Positions 29,000-37,357 of a stretch of DNA of 49,030 nucleotides are shown piece by piece. Below the pieces are notes generated by a model. The model searched no databases and had not been told where the DNA came from. It was given only the letters and a program-made list of their open reading frames with translations. Positions within the stretch are counted from its first letter, which is position 1, and each line of letters starts with the position of its first letter. Where the stretch lies: positions 1-49,030 of the forward strand of contig CAMKOM010000024.1 of the NCBI GenBank assembly GCA_946414435.1, given 5' to 3'. Origin of the DNA: an uncultured Bacteroidota bacterium (lineage in GTDB: Bacteria > Bacteroidota > Bacteroidia > Bacteroidales > SZUA-534). The position numbers and the translations under genes are program-made.

Positions 29000-29191
29000 A
29001 TGAATTCGTATCTTTCGGAACGAGAAATGCAGATTGCACTTGAATGTTGCAAAGGCAAAACGTCTAAAACTATTGCCGAAGAATTGGGCATCAGCAAGCG
29101 CACTGTTGACTCGCACAAGTCCAATATCTATCGCAAACTGGGAATAACCAACAATGTGGAATTGATTAATAAATTGTATAACCTAAAATAG
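29000..29191 (+). CDS. Stand-alone LuxR-type HTH protein
   Basis: 63 residues from the ATG at 29000; a TTG nine codons earlier is in frame but less convincing. The whole protein is one GerE/LuxR helix-turn-helix: YLSEREMQIALECCKGKTSK, then LGISKRTVDSHKSNIYRKLG. There is no receiver or sensor domain. It matches closely the last 63 residues of the membrane regulator encoded just upstream, so it may be a detached paralogue of that domain. It is followed 5 bp later by the T9SS cargo gene, which it may regulate. Confidence 0.8.
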   Translation: MNSYLSEREMQIALECCKGKTSKTIAEELGISKRTVDSHKSNIYRKLGITNNVELINKLYNLK

Positions 29192-29196
29192 TTTTT

Positions 29197-29667
29197 ATGA
29201 AAAGAAGAATTATTGTATTGATGGCTTTTGTGGCGCTGATTGGCGCAAAAGTCAATGCCCAGACAGCCGTGGTCACCACCGGTGGCGAAGCGGGCACCAT
29301 GAGTTTCACCGTAGGGCAGATAGCCGTTGAGCCGTCTGCTTCAGACAAAGGCAGCCTGACACCCGGTGTGCAACAGGCATACGAGATTACCATTGTTGAG
29401 TCGGGCGTAGCCGGACGGCAAGTAACCCTTGAGGCCGCCGTCTATCCGAATCCCACAGCCGATTGGCTCACCTTGACAGTGGCCGATACCGATGTGGCAA
29501 ACCTACGCTACACCTTGCTCGATGCCAACAGCCGCACCCTTGCCACTAGTGAGATTTCCGATGTCCAAACGCAGATTGACATGGCCGCCCTTGTGCCAGC
29601 TGTTTATTTCCTGCGCATTGATGATGGAAACGTGATGGTGCGGACATTCAAAATTGTGAAAAAATGA
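29197..29667 (+). CDS. Small secreted protein with T9SS type A C-terminal sorting domain
   Basis: 156 residues. A signal peptide ends at about KVNAQ. The middle region (TGGEAGTMSFTVGQIAVEP ... TPGVQQAYEI) is a short beta-rich segment frequent in front of sorting domains. The last ~80 residues form the type A sorting domain: VYPNPTADWLTL, then VYFLRIDDGN and final TFKIVKK. Such domains direct export across the outer membrane by the type IX system and attachment or release. There is almost no passenger domain, so a structural role is more likely than an enzyme. Confidence 0.9.
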   Translation: MKRRIIVLMAFVALIGAKVNAQTAVVTTGGEAGTMSFTVGQIAVEPSASDKGSLTPGVQQAYEITIVESGVAGRQVTLEAAVYPNPTADWLTLTVADTDVANLRYTLLDANSRTLATSEISDVQTQIDMAALVPAVYFLRIDDGNVMVRTFKIVKK

Positions 29668-29735
29668 TAAATAGGCATTAGGTTTTAGGCAATAGGCATC
29701 AGTAGGGACGTCATATTATGGCGTCCGATTCACCG
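29665..29735. repeat. 7-bp repeats plus GGACG hairpin
   Basis: aggcatt aggtttt aggcaat aggcatc is the same heptad family as 28435-28665. It is followed at 29706-29726 by GGACG-t-CATA / TATG-g-CGTCC, a near-perfect hairpin without a T-tract, so more likely a dispersed REP-like element than a terminator. Confidence 0.6.
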
Positions 29736-29802
29736 ATTAAACAACTAAACATATAATATAACAGTTAAACATTTAATAATAAACCATTTAATTTTTTTAA
29801 AC

Positions 29803-31287
29803 ATGCGAAAATTATTTACAGTTATTGCCGCCATGTTATTATCGGTGGCAACATTCGCCCAAGCCCCGCAGGGCTTCAGTTATCAGGCAGTTGTGCGTGA
29901 CGCGCAGAACGCCATAGTTGCTAACCAGACTGTCGATGTCAACGTCACCATTCTGCAGGGTGCCGCTTTTGAATCAGCCAAGGCCGTCTTCAGCGAGAAA
30001 CACAGCGCCAAGACCAACGCCAACGGCCTGTTCACAATCACAATCGGCAGTGTTAACACATCTGATTTTGCCAAGATTGATTGGGGCAAAGGCAGCTGCT
30101 TCCTAAAAACCGAGAGCGCCTATGGTGAGAGTACAACCCAGCTTATGAGCGTGCCATACGCACTTTATGCCGCCAATGCCGGTACAGTTGACAAAGCTAC
30201 AATCGAGCAGTTTGTCAGCAACATCGATTTCACAACCTATAATCTTGTGAATAAAACGTCGTTGGCCAACTATGCCACTACCGAGAGTGTTAACACTGCT
30301 TTGGCCAATTACACAACAGCAACACACCTTAACGACACTCTGGCTGTTTACGCTAAAATTGAAGACCTGCCCGAAGGCGTGAATCTCACTGGCTACGCCA
30401 AAACTGAAGACCTTGCTGATGTTGCCACAAGCGGCTCGTACAACGACCTTACTGACAAGCCGGTAAATGTTAGCACGTTTAATAACGATGCCCATTACCT
30501 TGTAGCGTCTGATATTACAGGCAAAGCTGACAAAAGCGAAATGAGTATTACCACAGGCACAGGCACCGCAACCATTCAACTTAAAAGCGGCACTTCGGCT
30601 ACTGTGCTGACTCAGCACCAATCAATTGCCAACAATTCAACAATTCAAGAGCTTCAACAACAGATTGCAGCTTTGCAAACGGCTTTAAATAGTTGCGTGA
30701 AGAATACCAAAGTAACGGTTACTGTGAATTATAAAAATGTATCGTGGAGTGGTACTAATGATGCTGCAAACCCGGAGTATATATGGTTTATGTTTAATGG
30801 AGAGAAAATAGTTAATGGCTCAAGCAAGACGATAACGAAAGATTTTTATTTTTCCAATAATCAAAAAAGTGGCGAAATTGATTGGGCTATACAAAAAAAA
30901 GCTAATAGTAGTAACTATATAACAGGCGGTTTTGTTGTAATAAAAGTAAATGGTGCTATGCTTACGCAAACCGATTGCCCATATACTCTTGTAAGAGTGA
31001 GCACAGGAAGTTCTGACACTAAAAAATATACCGTGAAAGGCGGGAATAGCACAGGTTCTGAATATGTGGAAGTTTCCGAAAAAAGTTATGCACTTACTAT
31101 TGCTACAGAACAAAAAACAGCAAGCAAAAAGCCAACATCAGGAACTTTCACTGATGGCAATTATTTCCCATGGACATTTACAAATGATTTTAATAATTAT
31201 AAGCCAATTCCTTTGGAAAAGATATTGCAGAGTGAAAACAATACTATAACAGTAGATCTATATGGTTATAGGGACAATTCTAATTGA
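29803..31287 (+). CDS. Secreted Bacteroidota surface/fibre-like protein
   Basis: 494 residues. A signal peptide (MRKLFTVIAAMLLSVATFAQ) is followed by the widespread Bacteroidota N-terminal module APQGFSYQAVVRDAQNAIVA ... FSEKHSAKTNANGLFTITIG ... MSVPYALYAANA (about 20-125), a helical/collar region with SYNDLTDKP (about 210) typical of trimeric fibre-like proteins, a short coiled coil (about 280-300), and a C-terminal beta domain of no recognised family (about 300-494). Codon use becomes visibly more AT-rich after about 30700, suggesting that the C-terminal domain was acquired separately. Probably a surface adhesin; ligand unknown. Confidence 0.82.
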   Translation: MRKLFTVIAAMLLSVATFAQAPQGFSYQAVVRDAQNAIVANQTVDVNVTILQGAAFESAKAVFSEKHSAKTNANGLFTITIGSVNTSDFAKIDWGKGSCFLKTESAYGESTTQLMSVPYALYAANAGTVDKATIEQFVSNIDFTTYNLVNKTSLANYATTESVNTALANYTTATHLNDTLAVYAKIEDLPEGVNLTGYAKTEDLADVATSGSYNDLTDKPVNVSTFNNDAHYLVASDITGKADKSEMSITTGTGTATIQLKSGTSATVLTQHQSIANNSTIQELQQQIAALQTALNSCVKNTKVTVTVNYKNVSWSGTNDAANPEYIWFMFNGEKIVNGSSKTITKDFYFSNNQKSGEIDWAIQKKANSSNYITGGFVVIKVNGAMLTQTDCPYTLVRVSTGSSDTKKYTVKGGNSTGSEYVEVSEKSYALTIATEQKTASKKPTSGTFTDGNYFPWTFTNDFNNYKPIPLEKILQSENNTITVDLYGYRDNSN

Positions 31288-31310
31288 TAGTATTCCTTAT
31301 AAATAACTAA

Positions 31311-31358
31311 AAATTCCCTCGTCATGCAGTTTACGCTGTATGGCGGGGGATTTTTTTT
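31311..31358 (+). terminator. Terminator after the fibre-like protein gene
   Basis: Long imperfect stem AATtCCCtCGtCATgCAG / CTGtATGgCGgGGGATT, then eight T residues. Confidence 0.8.
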
Positions 31359-31436
31359 CTAAAGCACAAACCGATGGGGTAATAAATCACAGGCGGGGGT
31401 GTATAGCCTAGAAAAATGAAGCAAAAAATAGTGCGT

Positions 31437-31467
31437 TTTGTATTTCGAAAATGAGTGTGTATCTTTA
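31437..31467 (+). promoter_or_regulatory. Promoter of the toxin-antitoxin pair
   Basis: TTTG at 31437-31440, 19 bp, then TATCTTTA at 31460-31467 (TAnnTTTG with the last base changed). The antitoxin ATG follows 24 bp later. Confidence 0.6.
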
Positions 31468-31490
31468 CAACGGATAATAAAAGAAAGAAT

Positions 31491-31724
31491 ATGAGCACAG
31501 CAGCATTATCAGGTTTACTCGATTATCTATATGGCACACTCTCGCCAAACAGTATGCGTTGGGTGGGTGAGCATTTGATAGAGCATGCCAAAGAAGAAGA
31601 AGCCAAACGTGCACACCCTTTCACAATGGATGAAATCGATGCAATGCTTGATGAAGCCGAAGCGGCTTTTGAAGCGGGTGATTATCTGACAAACGACGAA
31701 GTATTCCTCCATAACAGAAAATGA
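31491..31724 (+). CDS. Antitoxin of a ParE/RelE-type toxin-antitoxin system
   Basis: 77 residues from the ATG at 31491; an in-frame GTG twelve codons upstream overlaps the promoter and is rejected. The protein is small and acidic, with a helical N-terminus and a C-terminal segment FTMDEIDAMLDEAEAAFEAG that resembles the toxin-binding tail of Bacteroidota antitoxins. The stop overlaps the toxin start by 4 bp (ATGA), so the two are translationally coupled. The assignment rests on this position and size more than on a recognised DNA-binding fold. Confidence 0.8.
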   Translation: MSTAALSGLLDYLYGTLSPNSMRWVGEHLIEHAKEEEAKRAHPFTMDEIDAMLDEAEAAFEAGDYLTNDEVFLHNRK

Positions 31725-32032
31725 CCGTACTTTGGCACAAACGGGCAGCCGAGGCGTTGCATCAAGTGGAAGAGTATATACTGTTTAATTTCGGCGAACA
31801 AATCCGACAAGAGTTCATGGATGAGGTTGAAAAATCAGTTCTTGCTCTTGCCGACAATCCTACTATCGGGCGAATAGACCCGCTTTTCGTTCATCGTAAG
31901 CAAGAATATCGCAGCATTATAGTCCGCAAACTGAATAAAATCGTCTATTATACCCAAAACAATACTATCCATGTGGCTGCCTTTTGGGATACACGCCGTG
32001 AGCCTAAAAACCAAGCGCGGCAAACGAGATAG
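31721..32032 (+). CDS. ParE/RelE-family toxin
   Basis: 103 residues, the usual size of the RelE/ParE superfamily. Visible features are the N-terminal WHKRAAEALHQVEEYILFNFG helix pair (in part), the FMDEVEKSVLALADNPTIGR segment and the C-terminal strand YRSIIVRKLNKIVYYTQ followed by HVAAFWDTRREP, where the terminal Arg is typical of the family. RelE members cut mRNA on the ribosome and ParE members poison gyrase; the sequence does not let me choose. Coupled to the antitoxin by a 4-bp overlap. Confidence 0.88.
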   Translation: MTVLWHKRAAEALHQVEEYILFNFGEQIRQEFMDEVEKSVLALADNPTIGRIDPLFVHRKQEYRSIIVRKLNKIVYYTQNNTIHVAAFWDTRREPKNQARQTR

Positions 32033-32065
32033 TCGCGGGGATTTCTTTATAATGAAGCCCATTGA

Positions 32066-32890
32066 TTATAACTTTCCTTCCCAAACAAAGCAATTCTCGA
32101 ATTTCAGTGTGCTGATGTCGGGTTTGCCGGCAAACAATCCGTAGATAGCCGAGCCGCTGCCCGACATTGATGCGTAGGCCGCACCGGCATTGTACATGGC
32201 TGTTTTTATCGTGTTCAATACCGGGAACATCTCGAAAATGGGTGCTTCGAAATCGTTCACAATCTTACCACGCCACTCTTCGGGTTTCTTGTCGAGAAGG
32301 TCGGTGATGGGCGTCTCGGGACGGTGCGGCGTGAGCAGTTTGTAGGCTTGCGCGGTGTTAACGTGCACATCGGGTTTCACAATCACAATCGAGTAGCCTT
32401 TCAGATTGATGTCCACCGGTTTGAGAATCTCGCCGCGGCTTGTGGCAAAAGCCGGTTTGTTCTGCACAAACAGAGCGCAGTCGCTGCCGAGCATTGCGGC
32501 GTAGCGTTGCATTGCGTCAACGCTCAGTTTCAGGTCGAACATCTTGTTGAGCGCGGTGATGGTGAATGCGCCGTCGGCAGAGCCGCCACCCAGACCGGCA
32601 CCCAGCGGAATCTGCTTCTTGAGCACCACCCGCACAGGCGGTAGGCTGTAGTCGGCGTTAATCAGGTGGTAGGCGCGGCTCACAAGGTTGGTGTCGAGCG
32701 AGCCGTCAACTGCAAGGCCGTCAATCACAAGCTCGAACTTTTTTGCACCGTGGCGCTTGTTCTCTGTTAATTTCAATTCGTCGGTCAAACCGAACGGAAC
32801 CATCAGACTTTCAAGGTTATGGAAGCCGTCGGCGCGCTTTTCGACGATGTTCAAACCAATGTTAATTTTTGCATTCGGGCGGACTATCAT
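32066..32890 (-). CDS. ispE: 4-diphosphocytidyl-2-C-methyl-D-erythritol kinase
   Basis: 274 residues from the ATG at 32890 (MIVRPNAKINIGL, the family N-terminus); an ATG 20 codons upstream overlaps the promoter. A GHMP kinase: the ATP-binding loop IPLGAGLGGGSADGA lies near residue 90 and the GSGSAIYGLF motif near residue 250. It phosphorylates CDP-methylerythritol in the MEP pathway to isoprenoid precursors. Divergent from dnaB. Confidence 0.95.
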   Translation of the reverse strand: MIVRPNAKINIGLNIVEKRADGFHNLESLMVPFGLTDELKLTENKRHGAKKFELVIDGLAVDGSLDTNLVSRAYHLINADYSLPPVRVVLKKQIPLGAGLGGGSADGAFTITALNKMFDLKLSVDAMQRYAAMLGSDCALFVQNKPAFATSRGEILKPVDINLKGYSIVIVKPDVHVNTAQAYKLLTPHRPETPITDLLDKKPEEWRGKIVNDFEAPIFEMFPVLNTIKTAMYNAGAAYASMSGSGSAIYGLFAGKPDISTLKFENCFVWEGKL

Positions 32891-32921
32891 ATTCAATGTC
32901 AGTTTTATTCGTTTTTGTTTA

Positions 32922-32951
32922 TAAATATAGCCAATAATTTTAGTGAGCAAA
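32922..32951 (-). promoter_or_regulatory. Promoter of ispE
   Basis: On the minus strand TTTG (32948-32951), 18 bp, then TATATTTA (32922-32929). The -7 element lies ~30 bp before the chosen ATG, which supports that start. Confidence 0.55.
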
Positions 32952-32963
32952 CGTTTGCCCGCC

Positions 32964-32971
32964 TAATTTTG
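32964..32971 (+). promoter_or_regulatory. -7 promoter element of dnaB
   Basis: TAATTTTG, exact TAnnTTTG, 22 bp before the dnaB start. It lies back to back with the ispE promoter. Confidence 0.5.
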
Positions 32972-32993
32972 CATCATCGAAAAAATAATTGTT

Positions 32994-34553
32994 ATGGCAA
33001 AGAAATACACACCGGCTAAAGTTGAGCCGACAGAGAGCCTGTTTGCAGGCACAGGAAAAGTACCACCGCAGGCCGTCGACTTTGAAGAATCGGTTTTGGG
33101 CGCACTCATGCTCGAAAGCGAAGCGTTTTTGCAAGTGTCAGAAATACTGAAACCTGAGTATTTCTACAAGGAGGAGCATGGCAAAATCTTTACGGCTATA
33201 ACAAAGTTGTCGGCTAAGCACAATCCTGTCGATATTAACACCGTGGCGCAACAGCTGAAAATTGATAAAGAGCTTGACGTTATCGGTGGTCCGTCGTACC
33301 TTATATATCTTACCAACCGCATTGCATCGACGGCTCACATTGAGTTCCATGCCCGAATCATCGCGCAGAAATATGTGCAGCGAGAGTTGATTCGCATTGG
33401 TGCGGAAATGCAAAAGCGTGGTTTCGAGGATGTTGAGGATGTGCAAGAAATGCTCGATTCGGCAGAACAGAGCCTTTTCGATTTGACCAGCGGCAATGTG
33501 AAAAAAGAGGTGCAGACCATTCGTCAAGTGGTGGGTGAGGCTTATGAGCAACTTCAGGAGGCATCGAAACGTGAAGATGGAATGGTTGGAGTGCCGAGTG
33601 GTTTCGACGCGCTTGACAGTTTGACCTTGGGATGGCAGAAATCGGATTTGATAATCATTGCAGCCCGTCCGGCTATGGGAAAAACGGCATTTGTGCTCTC
33701 AATGGCCAAAAATATGGCTGTCGATAGAAATATTCCGGTTGCGGTTTTCACGTTGGAAATGTCATCGGTACAGCTGGTCAATCGTATAATAAGCAGCACT
33801 GCCGAGATTCCGAGTTCGGTGTTGAAGACAGGCCGGCTCAACGATGCACAATGGACCAGTTTCAATAGTAAGCTTAATATACTTGAAAAGGCTCCAATGT
33901 TTATTGATGAGACACCTGCGTTGTCTATTAACGAGTTCCGTTCAAAAATCAGACGGTTGAAGCAGCTTCACGATATTAAAATCGCTATTATTGATTATCT
34001 TCAGCTTATGACGGCCGGCGGCAACATGCAGAGCCGTGAGCAGGAGGTGAGTACTATTTCCCGCAACCTTAAGGCGATAGCTAAAGAGGTTGGAATCCCG
34101 ATTATTGCGCTCAGCCAGCTCAGCCGTAACGTTGAGCAGCGTGGCGGCGACAAGCGTCCGCAGTTGTCCGATTTGCGCGAGTCGGGAGCCATTGAGCAGG
34201 ATGCCGATATGGTCATCTTTATTCACCGTCCGGAATATTACGGCTTGAAAGTCGATGAAAACGGCAACTCGCTGATCGGACTTGCCCAGATTATTGTGGC
34301 CAAGCACCGTAACGGTGCTGTTGATGATGTCAATCTGCAGTTTAAGAGTGAGTTCACACAATTCTGCAATTATGATTCGCTTGGTGGAATCACAACTTAT
34401 AAATCGAAAATGAATAGTCCGGCCCAGCAAACAGAAAGTCCGGCAACCGATATCAGTGCCGGGTTCAAGCCGAATACGAATTTCGATATTCAGCCATCGC
34501 AGCCGCAACAAAACATGGACACGTTGTCGCCGACAGAGAACGTTCCGTTTTAA
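32994..34553 (+). CDS. dnaB: Replicative DNA helicase DnaB
   Basis: 519 residues. The N-terminal primase-binding domain (about 20-125: PPQAVDFEESVLGALMLESE) is joined by a linker helix to the RecA-like helicase domain (about 195-460) with the Walker A motif AARPAMGKTAFVLSMAKNMA, KIAIIDYLQLM (Walker B region) and LSQLSRNVEQR...RPQLSDLRESGAIEQDAD. The ~60-residue C-terminal tail is low complexity (Pro, Gln, Ser, Thr). It forms a hexameric ring that unwinds DNA at the fork. No intein is present. Confidence 0.96.
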   Translation: MAKKYTPAKVEPTESLFAGTGKVPPQAVDFEESVLGALMLESEAFLQVSEILKPEYFYKEEHGKIFTAITKLSAKHNPVDINTVAQQLKIDKELDVIGGPSYLIYLTNRIASTAHIEFHARIIAQKYVQRELIRIGAEMQKRGFEDVEDVQEMLDSAEQSLFDLTSGNVKKEVQTIRQVVGEAYEQLQEASKREDGMVGVPSGFDALDSLTLGWQKSDLIIIAARPAMGKTAFVLSMAKNMAVDRNIPVAVFTLEMSSVQLVNRIISSTAEIPSSVLKTGRLNDAQWTSFNSKLNILEKAPMFIDETPALSINEFRSKIRRLKQLHDIKIAIIDYLQLMTAGGNMQSREQEVSTISRNLKAIAKEVGIPIIALSQLSRNVEQRGGDKRPQLSDLRESGAIEQDADMVIFIHRPEYYGLKVDENGNSLIGLAQIIVAKHRNGAVDDVNLQFKSEFTQFCNYDSLGGITTYKSKMNSPAQQTESPATDISAGFKPNTNFDIQPSQPQQNMDTLSPTENVPF

Positions 34554-34562
34554 TATGCCGAG

Positions 34563-35828
34563 ATGGTTGGTATAAGGAAAATATTGATAATAAGTATTGT
34601 TTCGCTGCTAAGTACAAGGGTGTTGGCTCTCAGTCTGCTTATCCCGATGGACGAGACGCAAACCAATCACCTGAAAGCCTACGGAATAACCTATTGGGTG
34701 CTTGAGAACCAAATTGGTGCGCAGTGGCTGCTCAACTATCGAGGCGGAAGTTTCCTGATTCCTTATAGTAAATCGGTTGAAACAGAGTGCGTTATCCGTA
34801 ATGTCAGTTTCGAAGTCCTGGCCGATGCCAAAGCTGCCGGAATTTTGAGTGAGATTAGTCGTGAGGATGTGAACATGGATGCCCTAAAACTCGAGAAAGC
34901 GCCCAAAATTGCCGTCTATTCGCCAAAGGACAAGCTGCCCTGGGACGATGCCGTGACAATGGCGCTCACTTACGCCGAAATTCCATATACAGTCATTTAC
35001 GATGAGGAAATCGTTGGCGGCGAATTGTCGAAATATGATTGGCTACATCTTCATCATGAGGATTTTACGGGGCAGTATGGCAAGTTTTACGCCGCTTATA
35101 AAAATACCGGATGGTACACCAGTCAGGTTCACAATGCTGAGGTTGAAGCGCGGAATTTAGGGTTCAATAAGGTTTCGAAACTGAAATTGTTTGTGGCGCA
35201 GACCATCAAGCAGTATGTGGCCAACGGCGGTTTTCTGTTCGCAATGTGTTCGGCTACAGACTCTTACGATGTAGCTTTGGCCGCCGCCAATACTGACATT
35301 TGTGAGTCGATGTACGATGGTGACGACGCTGACCCCAACGCTCAGGCCAAGCTCAACTTCGACAACACTTTCGCCTTTCAGAACTTCACTCTCGAACGTG
35401 ATCCTCTCATCTACGAATATTCTGACATTGATGTGACATCAACACGTCGTGTGGCCCGCGACGATGATTATTTCTCCCTGTTTGAGTTCTCGGCCAAGTG
35501 GGACCCTGTGCCAACCATGCTGTGCCAAAATCACGAGAGCACCATTCATGGTTTTATGGGCCAGACAACGGCTTTCAATTCGTCGTTGCTTAAGCCTAAT
35601 GTGCTGGTGATGGGAGAGAACAAGGCCATTGGCGAGGCGCGCTACATTCATGGTGAGTTCGGACAGGGGACTTGGACTTTTTATGGTGGTCACGACCCTG
35701 AAGATTATCAGCATTTTGTGGGCGACAAACCGACAAAACTCGAGATGTATCCCAACTCACCGGGTTACCGTCTCATCTTGAATAATGTGTTGTTTCCTGC
35801 TGCTAAAAAGAAAAAGCAGAAAACTTAG
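34563..35828 (+). CDS. Conserved Bacteroidota exported protein (family often labelled 'asparagine synthetase B')
   Basis: 421 residues starting 9 bp after dnaB. It has a hydrophobic N-terminal signal (about 1-22), then the conserved block LLIPMDETQTNHLKAYGITY, APKIAVYSPKDKLPWDDAV, HLHHEDFTGQYGKFY, FAMCSATDSYDVALAA, FEFSAKWDPVPTMLCQNHES, FYGGHDPEDYQH and an ending of PAAKKKKQKT. From memory, close relatives in Bacteroidales carry the label asparagine synthetase B, but no glutaminase or ATP-pyrophosphatase motif (SGGxDS) is present, so that label looks wrong. The GGHDPEDYQH and signal peptide suggest a periplasmic protein; its function is unknown. Confidence 0.8.
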   Translation: MVGIRKILIISIVSLLSTRVLALSLLIPMDETQTNHLKAYGITYWVLENQIGAQWLLNYRGGSFLIPYSKSVETECVIRNVSFEVLADAKAAGILSEISREDVNMDALKLEKAPKIAVYSPKDKLPWDDAVTMALTYAEIPYTVIYDEEIVGGELSKYDWLHLHHEDFTGQYGKFYAAYKNTGWYTSQVHNAEVEARNLGFNKVSKLKLFVAQTIKQYVANGGFLFAMCSATDSYDVALAAANTDICESMYDGDDADPNAQAKLNFDNTFAFQNFTLERDPLIYEYSDIDVTSTRRVARDDDYFSLFEFSAKWDPVPTMLCQNHESTIHGFMGQTTAFNSSLLKPNVLVMGENKAIGEARYIHGEFGQGTWTFYGGHDPEDYQHFVGDKPTKLEMYPNSPGYRLILNNVLFPAAKKKKQKT

Positions 35829-35869
35829 CAGTTCTCCGCTTTTACTCTCTATACTTTATACAGTAATAA

Positions 35870-37321
35870 TCAGAATCTGAAATTGAGCGTTAGCGCCAGA
35901 ACGCCAATTCTCTTTTTTAGCGACGCTGCGCTGTCATAGAAGCCATACAGATACGATGTTTCCTTTTGCGTTGTGAGGCTATAGCCCAAGTCAAGCGAGG
36001 CTATTTGGCTGCGCAAACCTAATCCGGCACTGTAAACAAACTTGTGAGACGATGAGTTTTCGTAGCTGCTCTTGTAAGGACTGCCGTAGAATCCAAATCC
36101 GGCGCGTGCCACGGCCGGCCCCATCATTAGCTCACCGCCAACACGCAGATTGACAGTGGTGTGGTAGATGTCGGCAATGCGGTCGTTCAAGTCATCATAT
36201 TCATTGCCAATATAATCGTCGGTATCGTCGAGAGCGGTTGAACTATAGTTGATAACTTCGCAGTCGAGGTCGAGCATTCCTTTGGGCGACACATAGGCAA
36301 CACTGCCGATGATTTTCGTAGGCAGGGTGATATTCCAGTCAACTCCGCCTTTGGATTCCGTGTCGCTTTTGCTGATGAAGTTTCCGCTTTCGTCATTATA
36401 CCATACATTTGACTCTATACGGGTGCCGTAATCGTCGCTCAAATTCAGAATGGTGGGAGTGTGGAAGGCCACACCAACTCTTAAGTTTTCATTCAGCCAG
36501 CCTATAAGGCCGAGTTTCATATTCAAACCACCACCGAAGGTCGAAAACTCATCGGTTACGGTAAAATCATTAAGCGCAAAATTATAAATGTCAGGCTCTT
36601 CGGTGTATTTTGATATTTGCCGGTAGTTGATTCTCACAATGTTGAACGACCCGCCCAAGTACCAAGCATTGTTGATATTGAGTCCGAGCAGGAATGAATA
36701 TTCACCCATACTTCCGGATGTTGATACCGACTTGCGTTGGTCTGCACCATATTCTCCCGCTAATTCATAGTCGTTGTAATATTTGTGACTAGCAGAGTCG
36801 TACGCAAACAAGTCTGCACAATAAAACGGGTTGCCGTCCCATACATCGTTGTTGAAATCATAGACTTCCTTGTCGAGCATTGAGCTTTGGTCGTTATAGC
36901 CTTTGACAGTGTATCCGCCAACAAAATTGTATGTTCGGTTGTATGTTATACCCATATTGAAAGATATACATCCAAAGCCGTCACCACCAGAGAAGGTGGA
37001 AACCAGACCTAAGTTTGAGAACTTGAAGCTGCTTGTATTTGATTTGGCATTTGTGCCATAATATTTTGCCGATACTTTTTCGCTTTTCCATGTTGGTGAG
37101 AGCGATATCTGGTCGCTACGATAGACGCTCACGCCGGCAGGGTTGATGGTGATGGCTGTCATGTCGCCACCGATGGCGCCCATTGCGCCGCCCATCGATA
37201 TGAATTTAGCCGTTCCTTGCGGTACAATGTTTGAGTAACGGATGGCATCGTCTTCGTTCTGAGCCATTACAGTCGTTGCCGAGATGGTCAGTGCTAATAT
37301 CGATATTATTTTGAGTTTCAT
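35870..37321 (-). CDS. OmpP1/FadL-family outer membrane protein
   Basis: 483 residues. A signal peptide ends MAQ (about residue 21). The N-terminal plug-like region has KFISMGGAMGAIGGDMTAITINPAGV, the hallmark of the FadL/TodX family (cited in part: GGAMGAIGGDMTAITINPAG). The rest alternates amphipathic beta strands and ends LALTLNFRF with a terminal Phe, as for an outer membrane barrel. Likely a channel for hydrophobic molecules; substrate unknown. It lies 36 bp after the low-complexity lipoprotein gene on the same strand, probably cotranscribed. Confidence 0.88.
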   Translation of the reverse strand: MKLKIISILALTISATTVMAQNEDDAIRYSNIVPQGTAKFISMGGAMGAIGGDMTAITINPAGVSVYRSDQISLSPTWKSEKVSAKYYGTNAKSNTSSFKFSNLGLVSTFSGGDGFGCISFNMGITYNRTYNFVGGYTVKGYNDQSSMLDKEVYDFNNDVWDGNPFYCADLFAYDSASHKYYNDYELAGEYGADQRKSVSTSGSMGEYSFLLGLNINNAWYLGGSFNIVRINYRQISKYTEEPDIYNFALNDFTVTDEFSTFGGGLNMKLGLIGWLNENLRVGVAFHTPTILNLSDDYGTRIESNVWYNDESGNFISKSDTESKGGVDWNITLPTKIIGSVAYVSPKGMLDLDCEVINYSSTALDDTDDYIGNEYDDLNDRIADIYHTTVNLRVGGELMMGPAVARAGFGFYGSPYKSSYENSSSHKFVYSAGLGLRSQIASLDLGYSLTTQKETSYLYGFYDSAASLKKRIGVLALTLNFRF

Positions 37322-37357
37322 ATCCTTATGGTTTAAGTTGTGATTGTTGATTGTGCA

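Noticed and set aside
31455-31490. Upstream GTG start for the antitoxin
   Set aside because: It would place the start inside the -7 promoter element; the ATG at 31491 fits the promoter and gives a normal N-terminus.
32891-32950. Longer ispE start at 32950
   Set aside because: It covers the ispE promoter; IspE proteins begin as at 32890 (M-x-x-x-PNAKIN).
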